Positions 1 to 7,253 of a DNA stretch of 32,905 nt are shown in pieces. The notes beneath the pieces are model-generated. The model had not been told where the DNA came from. It worked only from the letters and a program-made list of their open reading frames with translations, and ran no database searches. Made by a program: the position numbers and the translations under genes. How positions within the stretch are numbered: the stretch's first letter is position 1; every line of letters starts with the position of its first letter. The stretch is taken from the NCBI RefSeq assembly GCF_000373365.1, contig NZ_KB891245.1, forward strand, positions 1 to 32,905, written 5' to 3'. Source of the DNA: Parafrankia discariae. Its GTDB lineage: Bacteria; Actinomycetota; Actinomycetes; Frankiales; Frankiaceae.

Positions 1-149
1 TTGTGGGTTACGTAGAGGATCGCGTCCACGATGTCGCGCCGGTCGTGTTTCTCGGGCCGGCCGTCTTTCGGGACCGGAGGCAGCAACGGCTGGACGTAGG
101 CCCACTCCTCATCGGACAGATCCGACGGATACCGGTGCGATCGCGCCAT
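1..149 (-). CDS. IS5-type transposase, N-terminal fragment (cut by window edge)
   Basis: The reverse strand from the ATG at 149 encodes 49 residues and runs off the left edge. It begins MARSHRYPSDLSDEEW and continues with PLLPPVPKDGRP and RRDIVDAILYV. This is the conserved start of IS5-family transposases (the DUF4096 region: 'SDLSDEEWA..QPLLPP', then 'R..RDIVDAILY'). The catalytic DDE residues would lie outside the window, so I cannot say whether the gene is intact. No terminal inverted repeat could be fixed in the sequence just right of the start. The fragment means an insertion sequence borders the catabolic region on this side. Confidence 0.8.
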   Translation of the reverse strand, partial: MARSHRYPSDLSDEEWAYVQPLLPPVPKDGRPEKHDRRDIVDAILYVTH

Positions 150-491
150 GTCCGGACCCTGGCGAACCCGCCCTCCCAGCCTGGCCCGCCACACCAGGAA
201 GATCAGGAATGGGCCACATGCGGCCCACACAACCAAGATTCAGGACAGGCACTCACCCGCCAGGCCGGCACCCACATCCGCCAGAACCAACACGCCCCAC
301 GCCTGATCAACCTCTGACCAGGCAGACCGGTCCCGGCCTCCGGTAAATCTCGGACACCAACCAGGAACCGGCGTCGGCCTGCCGATGCGCCGACGCGGGT
401 GAAACGCACCGCGTGACGGCGACCGACGGGTTGAAAAGAGAAATTCAATTCTGTGAGACCGGAGCATCGCGAAAATACGCGGAGTTCCAGG
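150..491. other. Intergenic region between IS fragment and crotonase terminator
   Basis: No credible gene is seen here. The part nearest the transposase start must include the insertion sequence end, but I could not identify its inverted repeat or target duplication. The stretch near 425-480 is richer in A and T than its surroundings. Reading frames crossing it lack a ribosome binding site and recognisable domains. Confidence 0.5.
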
Positions 492-531
492 AAAAACAGA
501 AGGACCCGGGCGTGTTGAGCGCCCGGGTCCT
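492..531 (-). terminator. Rho-independent terminator of the crotonase gene
   Basis: A perfect 12-bp stem (501-512 pairing with 520-531) has a 7-nt loop. Read on the minus strand it is followed by a T-rich tract ending in TTTTT, the complement of the A run near 492-496. It lies 64 bp after the stop of the minus-strand crotonase, so it fits as that gene's transcription terminator. Confidence 0.8.
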
Positions 532-594
532 GGTCGACCGGTTCCGAAGAAGCCGCGGCGGCCTCGGGCACTGCTGGCCCGGACCGCCGTCCAC

Positions 595-1365
595 TCAGCT
601 CTTCTGCTTCGCGGAGAGCCGCGCGATGATGGAGGCGAAGTCATCGGTCTGGAACGACGCCTCCTCCGCGGTCGTCGCGAAGTCGAGCGAGGCGATCACG
701 GCGCGCTCGACGTGCAGGTTGAGCAGCCGCTTGGTGGTCTCCACCGCCTGCTGCGGCAGCTCGGCGATGCGCTTCGCGCACGCCAGCGCCTCGGCCACCG
801 GATCGGCGGCGATGTGGTTGGCCAGCCCCATCTGGATGGCCCGCTCGGCCGAGATGCGCGCGCTGGTGAACGCGTACTCCTTGGCCAGGTGCATGCTGGT
901 GTGCAGCGGCCAGGTGAGCGGACCGCCGTCGGCGGCCACCAGGCCGACCTGGATGTGCGGGTCCGCGAGGAAGGCCTTCTCGGCCATGTAGACGATGTCG
1001 CTCAGCGCGACCAGGCTGCAACCGAGACCGACGGCCGGGCCGTTCACCGCGGCGACCACGGGAATCCGGCAGCGCACCATGCCGAGGACGATCTCGCGCC
1101 CGTGTGCGATGGACAGGGCGCGCAGGTCCTTGTCCTTGAACAGCTCGTCGAGGTAGGCGAAGTCGCCGCCCGCGGAGAACGCCCGGCCGGCTCCGGTGAG
1201 CACGGCAGCGCGCGCGGAGCGGTCCTCGTTCAGCTGCGGCCAGAGCTTCGCCAGCCCGACGTGCAGGGAGTGGTTGACCGCGTTGAGATCGTCGGGCCGG
1301 TTCAGGGTGATGATCCTCAGCGGTCCGTCCGCATGGACCTCGATCTCCTCCGGCATGTCGTACAC
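595..1365 (-). CDS. Enoyl-CoA hydratase/isomerase family protein (crotonase fold)
   Basis: A 256-residue crotonase-superfamily protein of usual family length, expected to act on an acyl-CoA in the cytoplasm. The oxyanion-hole segments are visible: GAGRAFSAGGDFAYL at about 58-72 and AAVNGPAVGLGCSL at about 105-118. The two glutamates used by classical enoyl-CoA hydratases are not conserved. The usual 'PEI' is PHI (His137) and the usual 'GAGG' is AADGG (Asp146), so simple hydration of 2-enoyl-CoA is not assured. The start is uncertain: GTG at 1365 and ATG at 1356 are in frame, and neither has a clear ribosome binding site. The frame stays open about 50 codons further upstream without a normal start codon. 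The gene stands alone, divergent from the acyl-CoA dehydrogenase, and has its own terminator. Confidence 0.85.
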   Translation of the reverse strand: MYDMPEEIEVHADGPLRIITLNRPDDLNAVNHSLHVGLAKLWPQLNEDRSARAAVLTGAGRAFSAGGDFAYLDELFKDKDLRALSIAHGREIVLGMVRCRIPVVAAVNGPAVGLGCSLVALSDIVYMAEKAFLADPHIQVGLVAADGGPLTWPLHTSMHLAKEYAFTSARISAERAIQMGLANHIAADPVAEALACAKRIAELPQQAVETTKRLLNLHVERAVIASLDFATTAEEASFQTDDFASIIARLSAKQKS

Positions 1366-1505
1366 GTCATACGTCCAATCGATGATCCGGGTAGCGATGT
1401 TGTCGGTGGCCGGCCCCGGTGCGTGACCCTCGACGATGTGCTGCCGGGCGCCGCGGCCACCGCCGCGGTGCCCCGAGATCGCATCTCCTCGTCCCCAACC
1501 TCTGC

Positions 1506-1534
1506 AAGCTACATTCTCGCTGGGGGTGAATCAA
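1506..1534 (-). promoter_or_regulatory. Candidate promoter for the crotonase
   Basis: On the minus strand TTGATT (1534-1529) is followed, after exactly 17 bp, by TAGCTT (1511-1506). This resembles a vegetative -35/-10 pair. It would give a leader of about 130 nt before the crotonase start, which is long. The match is by eye only. Confidence 0.3.
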
Positions 1535-1676
1535 CCAATCGCCGGGAAGAATGCCGGGCACAGTCATATCGGAGTCTTGACCCGGCGGGACGGGTGTGCT
1601 TGTCCCCGAGGTCCTCGCGGATGAAGGTTTTCGAGCGAACGCGGCGGATGAATGTTGAATCCGTGGCAATGTCGAT

Positions 1677-1717
1677 TGCCCTTGATCGTATTCCCCCTGA
1701 TCGTATGCCTAGATCGT
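1677..1717 (+). promoter_or_regulatory. Direct-repeat element upstream of the acyl-CoA dehydrogenase
   Basis: TGATCGTAT occurs at 1683-1691 and again at 1698-1706, a 15-bp period. A partial third copy, GATCGTT, starts at 1712. A TTGATC/TATGCC pair with a 16-bp spacer overlaps the repeats, so this may be a promoter with a regulator site. It lies about 100 bp before the GTG start at 1812. The rest of the 446-bp divergent gap shows nothing else I can name. Confidence 0.3.
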
Positions 1718-1811
1718 TGCTTCGCGGAACCCGGCCGTCACGGAGTCCGGCCGTCATCGATGTCGACCCGCGCCGTGTGGGTGCGACCCTGGAACGAGAG
1801 CGAGATCGACT

Positions 1812-3128
1812 GTGTGGGAGTTCGAGACCGACCCGGCCTACCAGGAACAGCTCGACTGGGTGGACGCGTTCGTCCGGGACGTCGTCGAGCCCCTCGACTT
1901 CGTCCTCGACAACCCGTTCGACAAGCGGGACGAGCGGGCGCAGGCGATCGTCCGGCCGCTCAAGGAGGAGGTGAAGGCACGCGGCCTGTGGGCCTGCCAC
2001 CTCGGGCCCGAGCTGGGCGGTCAGGGCTACGGCCAGGTACGGCTCGCCCTTCTCAACGAGATCCTGGGCCGCTCCCGGTGGGCGCCGTCGATCTTCGGCT
2101 GTCAGGCGCCCGACTCCGGGAACGCCGAGATCCTCGCCCACTTCGGCACTCCGGAGCAGAAGGCCAGGTACCTCGAGCCGCTGCTCGAGGGCGACATCGC
2201 CTCGTGTTACTCGATGACCGAGCCGCGCGGGGGCGCCGACCCGACGTTGTTCACCGTCCGGGCTGTGCGCGACGGTGACCACTGGGTGATCAATGGTGAG
2301 AAGTGGTTCTCGACGAACGCCCGGCACGCCAGCTTCTTCATCGTTATGGCCGTCTCGAACCCCGAGGTGGACGCGTACAAGGGCATGTCGATGTTCATCG
2401 TGCCGGCGGAGACGCCCGGAATCACGATCGTGCGCAACCCCGGCGTCGCCACCGAGCCACCCGAGCAGGGCTCGCTGGGCGGAGTCCGGCATGACCACGG
2501 CTATGTCCGGTACACCGACGTCCGGGTGCCCGCGGATCACCTGCTCGGTGGGGAGGGCGACGCGTTCGCGATCGCGCAGACCCGGTTGGGCGGCGGGCGG
2601 GTGCATCACGCGATGCGGACGGTCGCCCTGGCCCGCCACGCGTTCGACCTGCTCTGCGAGCGGGCCGTCTCCCGCCAGACCCGGACGGGTCCGCTGGGGT
2701 CGCTGCAGATGACCCAGGAGAAGGTCGCCGACAGCTGGATCGACATCGAGTGCTTCCGGCTGCTGGTGCTGCGCACCGCCTGGCTCATCGACAAGCACAA
2801 GGACTACCGGAAGGTCCGCAAGGACATCTCCGCGGTCAAGGTGATGCTGCCCCGTGTTCTACACGACGTCGCCCAGCGGGCCCTGCGCATTCACGGATCG
2901 CTCGGAGTGTCCAACGAGATGCCGTTCGTGAGCATGATGGTGACCGCGGAGGCGCTCGGCATCGCCGACGGCCCCACGGAGGTCCACAAGGTGACGCTGG
3001 CCCGTCAGGTGCTGCGGGAGTACACCCCGGTCGAGACGCTCTTCCCGTCCGGTCACCTGCCGACCCTGCGGGAACAGGCCTTCGCGGCCTTCGCCGACCG
3101 CCTCGAGCGCGAAGCCGCCGAGCTGTGA
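1812..3128 (+). CDS. Acyl-CoA dehydrogenase (FadE / ACAD10-11-like)
   Basis: A 438-residue FAD-dependent acyl-CoA dehydrogenase. It has the N-terminal helical domain, the beta domain with YSMTEPRGGADPT at 133-145 and NGEKWFSTNA at 161-170, and the C-terminal four-helix domain with HGSLGVSNEMPF at 361-372. Near the C terminus the motif is IADGPTEVH (384-392). Aligning it with the 'YEGT.EI' of medium-chain enzymes puts Asp386 at the catalytic base position. An Asp-Gly-Pro motif here is typical of ACAD10/ACAD11-like enzymes and many actinobacterial FadE proteins. The gene converges on a phosphotransferase of the kind fused to this domain in ACAD10/11. The substrate may thus be a 4-hydroxyacyl-CoA that is first phosphorylated, but ordinary 2,3-dehydrogenation remains possible. 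The GTG start is preceded by only a weak purine-rich site. Confidence 0.9.
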   Translation: MWEFETDPAYQEQLDWVDAFVRDVVEPLDFVLDNPFDKRDERAQAIVRPLKEEVKARGLWACHLGPELGGQGYGQVRLALLNEILGRSRWAPSIFGCQAPDSGNAEILAHFGTPEQKARYLEPLLEGDIASCYSMTEPRGGADPTLFTVRAVRDGDHWVINGEKWFSTNARHASFFIVMAVSNPEVDAYKGMSMFIVPAETPGITIVRNPGVATEPPEQGSLGGVRHDHGYVRYTDVRVPADHLLGGEGDAFAIAQTRLGGGRVHHAMRTVALARHAFDLLCERAVSRQTRTGPLGSLQMTQEKVADSWIDIECFRLLVLRTAWLIDKHKDYRKVRKDISAVKVMLPRVLHDVAQRALRIHGSLGVSNEMPFVSMMVTAEALGIADGPTEVHKVTLARQVLREYTPVETLFPSGHLPTLREQAFAAFADRLEREAAEL

Positions 3129-3147
3129 CCCCTGCCCTGCCCTGCCC

Positions 3148-3173
3148 GGCCTAGCCGGGCGGCCGGCTAGGCC
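3148..3173. terminator. Bidirectional terminator hairpin between convergent genes
   Basis: A perfect 11-bp stem (3148-3158 with 3163-3173) has a GCGG loop. It lies in the 38-bp gap between the convergent acyl-CoA dehydrogenase and phosphotransferase and contains the TAG stop of the latter (3167-3169). There is no T-tract on either strand, as is common in actinobacterial terminators. The preceding CTGCC triplication (3132-3146) is low-complexity filler. Confidence 0.65.
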
Positions 3174-4213
3174 ACCCGGGTGAAGGACAGGCCCTGCCGG
3201 ACGCGTGCCTCGACCTCGGTCGCGAACGTCGGTAGATCCTCGGGTGAGGTGCCCATCTTCCCGTCGAGGTAGCGCCGGTACACCCCGGCCAGGATGGCGG
3301 CGGCCCGCCAGGCGGTGAACGCCATCCAGTAGTCGAGCTCCGCGATCGAGCGACCGGACCGCTGGGCGTAGCGTGCGGCGAGCTCGTCCGTCGTGGGGAA
3401 GCCCGGCAGCGCGGAGGGCAGCCGCTCCTGGCTCGCCCGCGCGTCCGGCGTCGACCAGGTGCGCAGCAGGTAGGCGACGTCGGCGAGCGGGTCGCCCAGG
3501 GTGCAGAGCTCCCAGTCCAGCAGGGCCAGGACGTCCCCGTCGGGACCGAGGAGGGCGTTGCCGAGCCGGAAGTCGCCGTGGACGAGGCGCGCCGTGGACT
3601 CGGCGGGCCGGTGGGCGACGAGCCAGTCGTGCAACGCGGCCATGCCGCCCATGTCCCCGAGCTCGCACGCCGACCACTGCGCGGACCAGCGCCTGAGCTG
3701 CCGGTCGAGGAAGCCGTCCCGCCGGGAGAGCGTGCCGAGCCCGACCGCGTCGACGTCGACGGCGTGCAGCGCGGCGAGGGTGTCGACGAGTGCGTACCCG
3801 GCCCGGCGGCGGGCCTGCGGGGTGGGGAGCAGCTGTTCGGAGTCGGTGGCGGTGCGCAGCACGAGCCCGTCCACGTAGGCCATCACGTAGAAGGGCGCGC
3901 CGGTCACCTCCGGGTCGTCGCTCACGCCGAGCACGCGCGGCACCGGGACGCCGGAGCCGGCGAGCGCGGTCAGGATCCGCGCCTCGCGGGTGACGTCGTG
4001 GGCGGTCGCGAGCAGCGCGCCGACCGGCGGCCGGCGCAGCACGTACCGCCGGTGACCAGCGTCGGTGACGAGGTAGGTGAGGCACGAATGGCCACCGGTG
4101 ACCCGGTCGTAACGCAGCGGTGACACCGCCCCCGCCACCCGCGCGTCGAACCAGCGGTCGAGCGCCCCGGCCTCGATGCCCAGGGGCGCGGGTGCCGTCG
4201 GAAGGGCATCCAT
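3167..4213 (-). CDS. Phosphotransferase family protein (APH/choline-kinase fold, ACAD10/11 kinase-like)
   Basis: A 348-residue kinase-fold protein of the APH family. The glycine-rich region is VTGGHSCLTYLV (38-49), followed by YVLRRPPVG (57-65). The catalytic loop is LVHGDFRLGNALL (210-222), with Asp214 and Asn219. The metal-binding motif is LLDWELCTLGDP (231-242), with Asp233. This pattern fits the branch whose members phosphorylate hydroxyacyl-CoAs (the ACAD10/11 N-terminal kinase, LvaA of levulinate catabolism) better than antibiotic-resistance kinases. The ATG at 4213 has an AAGGCAGG site about 6 nt upstream. The gene converges on the acyl-CoA dehydrogenase, and a split kinase/dehydrogenase pair is the likely functional unit. 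The exact substrate is not known. Confidence 0.85.
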   Translation of the reverse strand: MDALPTAPAPLGIEAGALDRWFDARVAGAVSPLRYDRVTGGHSCLTYLVTDAGHRRYVLRRPPVGALLATAHDVTREARILTALAGSGVPVPRVLGVSDDPEVTGAPFYVMAYVDGLVLRTATDSEQLLPTPQARRRAGYALVDTLAALHAVDVDAVGLGTLSRRDGFLDRQLRRWSAQWSACELGDMGGMAALHDWLVAHRPAESTARLVHGDFRLGNALLGPDGDVLALLDWELCTLGDPLADVAYLLRTWSTPDARASQERLPSALPGFPTTDELAARYAQRSGRSIAELDYWMAFTAWRAAAILAGVYRRYLDGKMGTSPEDLPTFATEVEARVRQGLSFTRVA

Positions 4214-4552
4214 CAGCGACCTGCCTTCGGCTCAGCGCGTAGATCACCGTGGCGAGAGCGCCGCGGTTCCCAGCATCTGACCTTACCGTCACCTTGCTCG
4301 GAGCCGCCCGGAAAGGCGCCCCGGACACCTCGGCCGCCCCGGACAGGTGGCCGGACAGGTGGATCGGGAGGTGCGAGCCTTGTCGTCACCTCGGGCGTCT
4401 TTCTTCGGACGAGTCGGTGCCGGCCGCCGCTATGAGCCGCCCGACGACCGGATCTGACCGGCGGTATCCGCCGGCGCGATCCGCTGGCGTCGTGGACCAC
4501 CGAAGTGTAGGGAGGATAAGGACATCAAGCGCAGACGACCAGGGGAGGACTC
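4214..4552. other. Divergent intergenic region with a tandem 12-bp repeat
   Basis: This 339-bp gap separates the phosphotransferase (leftward) from the amidohydrolase (rightward) and should hold both promoters. CCGGACAGGTGG occurs twice in direct tandem at 4339-4350 and 4351-4362. A related CCGGACACCT lies at 4321. These could be regulator sites. I see no convincing sigma-factor consensus and no gene. Confidence 0.4.
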
Positions 4553-5743
4553 GTGGCTCACGCCGGAATCTCGGTGTTCGACGCGGACAACCATTTGTAC
4601 GAGACGAAGGAGGCACTGACCAAGTACCTGCCTGCCCGCTACAAGGGCGCGGTTGACTACGTCGAACTCAACGGGCGCACGAAGATCATGGTCCGGGGTC
4701 AGGTGAGCGAGTACATCCCGAACCCCACGTTCGAGGTCGTGGCCCGGCCCGGCGCGCAGGAGGACTACTACCGGAAGGGGAACCCCGACGGGCTGTCCTA
4801 TCGGGAGATCTTCGGCAAGCCGGTGAAGTGCATCGACGCCTGGCGCGAGCCCGCCGCCCGGCTGGCGAAGATGGACGAGCAGGGCCTCGACCGCACCCTG
4901 GTGTTCCCGACGCTGGCCAGCCTCATCGAGGAGCGGATGAGGGACGACCCGGACCTGATCCACGCGGTCATCCACTCCCTCAACGAATGGCTGTACGAGA
5001 CCTGGCAGTTCAACTACGAGGGGCTGGACCGGATTTTCACGACTCCGGTGATCAGTCTTCCGTTCGTCGACAAGGCGATCGAGGAGCTCGACTGGGTGCT
5101 TGAGCGGGGCGCCAAGGTCGTGCTGATCCGGCCGGCGCCGGTGCCCGGGCTCCGTGGCCCCCGTTCGTTTGGTCTGCCCGAGTTCGACCCGTTCTGGGCG
5201 CGGGTGCAGGAGGCCGGCATCCTGGTCGCGCTGCACTCCTCCGACAGCGGCTACGCCCGCTACACGAGTGAGTGGATGGGCGCGAGCATCGAGATGCTCC
5301 CCTTCCAGCCGAACACCTTCCGCATGCTGCAGGCCTGGCGTCCGGTCGAGGACGCCGTATCGGCGCTGGTGTGCCACGGTGCGCTCTCCCGCTTCCCGGA
5401 GCTGAAGATCGCCATCGTCGAGAACGGGATGAGCTGGGTCGAGCCGTTGCTCAAGTCCATGAAGAACCTGTACAAGAAGATGCCGCACGACTTCCTGGAG
5501 AACCCGGTCGACGTGGTCAAGCGGAACATCTACGTGAGCCCGTTCTGGGAGGAGGACCTCGGCGAGCTGGCGCAGCTCCTCGGTGAGGACCACGTCCTGT
5601 TCGGCTCGGACTACCCGCACCCGGAGGGCCTGGCCAACCCGGTGAGCTACATCGACGAGCTGTCGCACCTGCCCGAGGAACTCGTCCGGAAAATCATGGG
5701 TGGCAACCTCGCCCGGCTCATGGGCATCGGCGTCCCCGCCTAG
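4553..5743 (+). CDS. Amidohydrolase family protein (Amidohydrolase_2, COG2159 type)
   Basis: A 396-residue TIM-barrel, metal-dependent hydrolase or decarboxylase of the Amidohydrolase_2 family (relatives of ACMSD and gamma-resorcylate decarboxylase). The first strand has FDADNHLYE (9-17), matching the family's D-x-D-x-H opening. Further conserved points are VALHSS with His228, LVCHGALSRFPELK with His275, and LFGSDYPHPEG with Asp353, the usual metal or acid-base residue of the last barrel strand. Members decarboxylate or hydrolyse ring carboxylates, but this branch in actinobacteria is mostly uncharacterised. The GTG at 4553 has a strong AGGGGAGG site 4 nt upstream. The SnoaL-like gene follows 45 bp later on the same strand, probably in the same transcript. 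Confidence 0.88.
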   Translation: MAHAGISVFDADNHLYETKEALTKYLPARYKGAVDYVELNGRTKIMVRGQVSEYIPNPTFEVVARPGAQEDYYRKGNPDGLSYREIFGKPVKCIDAWREPAARLAKMDEQGLDRTLVFPTLASLIEERMRDDPDLIHAVIHSLNEWLYETWQFNYEGLDRIFTTPVISLPFVDKAIEELDWVLERGAKVVLIRPAPVPGLRGPRSFGLPEFDPFWARVQEAGILVALHSSDSGYARYTSEWMGASIEMLPFQPNTFRMLQAWRPVEDAVSALVCHGALSRFPELKIAIVENGMSWVEPLLKSMKNLYKKMPHDFLENPVDVVKRNIYVSPFWEEDLGELAQLLGEDHVLFGSDYPHPEGLANPVSYIDELSHLPEELVRKIMGGNLARLMGIGVPA

Positions 5744-5788
5744 GAGTTCCAGGAGTCCCAGGACCGTGGTATCAGAGAGGGAGACCAG

Positions 5789-6196
5789 ATGCTCGACGAC
5801 GGGACAGTGACGGCTTTACAACGCCACTGGGAGGATGGATTCAACGGGTACGACGTCGACGTGGTGATGGGGTCCGTCGCCCAGGACGTCGTTTTCAGCT
5901 CGCCGTTCGTGCCGCGGCTGACCGGTGATCCGCGCAGGGTGACGATCGAGGGCCACGCCCCGTTCCGGGAGTACATCGCGGATTCGATGCGCCGGGTACC
6001 GGGGATCCGCTATTCGGTCGACGCCGTCTACGTCAGCACACAGACCGTCATCTTCGTGTACTCCTGCCACTTCTCTGACGGTCAGGTGCGCACCGGCGCC
6101 GACTCCATCCGGGTCGACAGCGACGGGAAGATCGTCGAGTGGCGCTGTCACTACACGTTCGAACCGAAGGCCCTGGACAGCCTCATCGAGGACTGA
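5789..6196 (+). CDS. SnoaL-like / NTF2-fold small protein
   Basis: A 135-residue protein with the layout of the SnoaL-like NTF2 fold: an N-terminal helical stretch (LQRHWEDGFNGYDVDVVM), then FSSPFVPRLTG, GHAPFREYIADSMRRVPGIRY, and a C-terminal sheet ending IVEWRCHYTFEPKALDSL. These alpha+beta barrels act as small hydrolases, isomerases, cyclases or non-catalytic binding proteins, so the reaction cannot be assigned. The ATG at 5789 follows an AGAGAGGGAG site. It lies 45 bp downstream of the amidohydrolase and probably shares its transcript and pathway. Confidence 0.8.
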   Translation: MLDDGTVTALQRHWEDGFNGYDVDVVMGSVAQDVVFSSPFVPRLTGDPRRVTIEGHAPFREYIADSMRRVPGIRYSVDAVYVSTQTVIFVYSCHFSDGQVRTGADSIRVDSDGKIVEWRCHYTFEPKALDSLIED

Positions 6197-6229
6197 GCCT
6201 GCTCCCGCCGCGCGAGGCCAGCGGGGCCG

Positions 6230-6263
6230 CCAGCCCTGCCAGCCCGCGGCCAGCCCTGCCAGC
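6230..6263. repeat. Tandem direct repeat in a convergent gap
   Basis: CCAGCCCTGCCAGC occurs at 6230-6243 and again at 6250-6263, a 20-bp period. It lies just after the SnoaL-like gene. No function is evident. Confidence 0.6.
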
Positions 6264-6288
6264 GCGGCCGGCAGGCCGGCGCTGCGTT

Positions 6289-6342
6289 CACTTGTCCGCG
6301 GGCGGACGGGAGCCGGTCGGCTCCCCCCGTCCGCGACAAGTG
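6289..6342. terminator. Long imperfect hairpin between convergent genes
   Basis: The outer stem CACTTGTC (6289-6296) pairs with GACAAGTG (6335-6342). The inner part GCGGACGGGAGCC pairs with GGCTCC and CCGTCCGC, with bulges. The structure lies between the convergent SnoaL-like gene and SDR and probably terminates both transcripts. Confidence 0.65.
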
Positions 6343-6384
6343 GACGAGCAGGCGGCGGTGGTCAGCCCGCGGCCGGCGCCAGGA

Positions 6385-7140
6385 TCAGGTGTTGCGGCCG
6401 CCGTTGACGCCGATGATCTGACCGGTGATGTACCCGGCCTCCTCGGAGATGAGGAACGAGGCGGCGGCGGCGATGTCCTCGGGCTTGCCGGGGCGCCGCA
6501 CCGGGGTGCGCTCGGCGTGGTCGGCGATCGTGCCGCCGATGAAGCCCTTGGCCTCGACGTCGCGCAGCATCGGGGTGTCGACGAAGCCCGGCGGGATCGT
6601 GTTGACCGTGATGCCCTTGGGGCCGAACTCCAGGGCCAGCGACTTGGTGAAGCCGATGAGGCCGGCCTTCGTCGACACGTAGTGGACCATGTACTGCTGG
6701 CCCGAGTGCGCGCTCGACGACGAGATGTTGACGATCCGGCCCCAGTGGGCGTCGATCATGTCCGGGAGAACGGCCTGGGTCAGGTAGTACGGGCCGCTGA
6801 GGTTCACGGCGATCATCCGGTCCCAGAGCTCGTCCGTGATCTTCTGGAAGCCCAGGGTACCGGTGAGACCGGCGTTGTTCACGAGCACGAGGACCGGGCC
6901 GTACGCGGCGCGGATGCGGTCGATCGCCGCGTTCACCTGCGCCCGGTCGGAGACGTCGACACCGCCGAAGGCGGTGGCCTCGTACCCCAGCTCGCGAGCC
7001 TCCTTGGCCACCTGCTCGGCGCTTTCGGTGTTGATGTCGAGCACGGCGGTGGCGAAGCCGTCCTTGGCCAGGCGCAGGCTGATCGCCCGTCCGATGCCTG
7101 ATCCTCCGCCGGTTACTACGGCCGTCTTCCGTTCGGTCAC
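6385..7140 (-). CDS. Short-chain dehydrogenase/reductase (SDR)
   Basis: A 251-residue classical SDR. The nucleotide-binding motif is TGGGSGIG (10-17). Asp35 ends the second beta strand (LDIN), which favours NAD(H) over NADP(H). NNAG is at 88-91. The catalytic residues are Ser141 in the SSSS run, Tyr154 and Lys158 (YVSTK). The C terminus has the usual GQIIGVNGG. It should oxidise or reduce an alcohol/ketone pair. The GTG start at 7140 has an AAGGGGAGG site 9 nt upstream. It is the last gene of the minus-strand Rieske set but is separated from the dioxygenase by a strong hairpin, so it may be transcribed at a lower level. An oxidation step producing the ketone for the OCH-like hydrolase would fit; that is inference. 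Confidence 0.9.
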   Translation of the reverse strand: MTERKTAVVTGGGSGIGRAISLRLAKDGFATAVLDINTESAEQVAKEARELGYEATAFGGVDVSDRAQVNAAIDRIRAAYGPVLVLVNNAGLTGTLGFQKITDELWDRMIAVNLSGPYYLTQAVLPDMIDAHWGRIVNISSSSAHSGQQYMVHYVSTKAGLIGFTKSLALEFGPKGITVNTIPPGFVDTPMLRDVEAKGFIGGTIADHAERTPVRRPGKPEDIAAAASFLISEEAGYITGQIIGVNGGRNT

Positions 7141-7188
7141 GTTGCCGAACCTCCCCTTGTGGGTAGCTGCGTCGCTGATGGTCGGTCG

Positions 7189-7243
7189 ACGGAGTTCGCG
7201 CCCGTGAACCGCCGACCAGGCGGTTCACGGGCGCGAACTCCGT
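7189..7243. terminator. Perfect 25-bp inverted repeat between TauD and SDR genes
   Basis: The arms at 7189-7213 and 7219-7243 are perfectly complementary over 25 bp, with a GACCA loop. The hairpin starts 10 bp after the TauD-like stop and ends 48 bp before the SDR start. There is no T-tract. It can act as a terminator or attenuator that lowers SDR expression, or as a 3' stabiliser of the upstream mRNA. Its length and perfection are unusual for an intercistronic hairpin. Confidence 0.8.
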
Positions 7244-7253
7244 ACGAACAGAA

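Noticed and set aside
712-1974. Plus-strand frame of 420 codons opposite the crotonase
   Set aside because: It is antisense to a well-supported gene, Arg/Gly/Val-rich and without domain motifs; a high-GC shadow frame.
1509-2798. Minus-strand frame of 429 codons opposite the acyl-CoA dehydrogenase
   Set aside because: Shadow of the dehydrogenase; no ribosome binding site or family motif.
3167-4213. APH-fold gene as an aminoglycoside resistance kinase
   Set aside because: The sequence style (YVLRRPP, LLDWELCTLGDPLAD) and the dehydrogenase neighbour fit the acyl-CoA-linked branch better.
2859-4328. Long minus-strand frame overlapping the phosphotransferase
   Set aside because: Out of frame with the kinase motifs, and its translation is Arg/Pro/Ala-rich.
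4430-5668. Minus-strand frame of 412 codons opposite the amidohydrolase
   Set aside because: Antisense shadow; the amidohydrolase frame carries all family motifs and a strong ribosome binding site.
6230-6263. Short tandem repeats as a CRISPR array
   Set aside because: Only two 14-bp copies with a 6-bp gap and no cas genes. No array-like pattern exists in the window.
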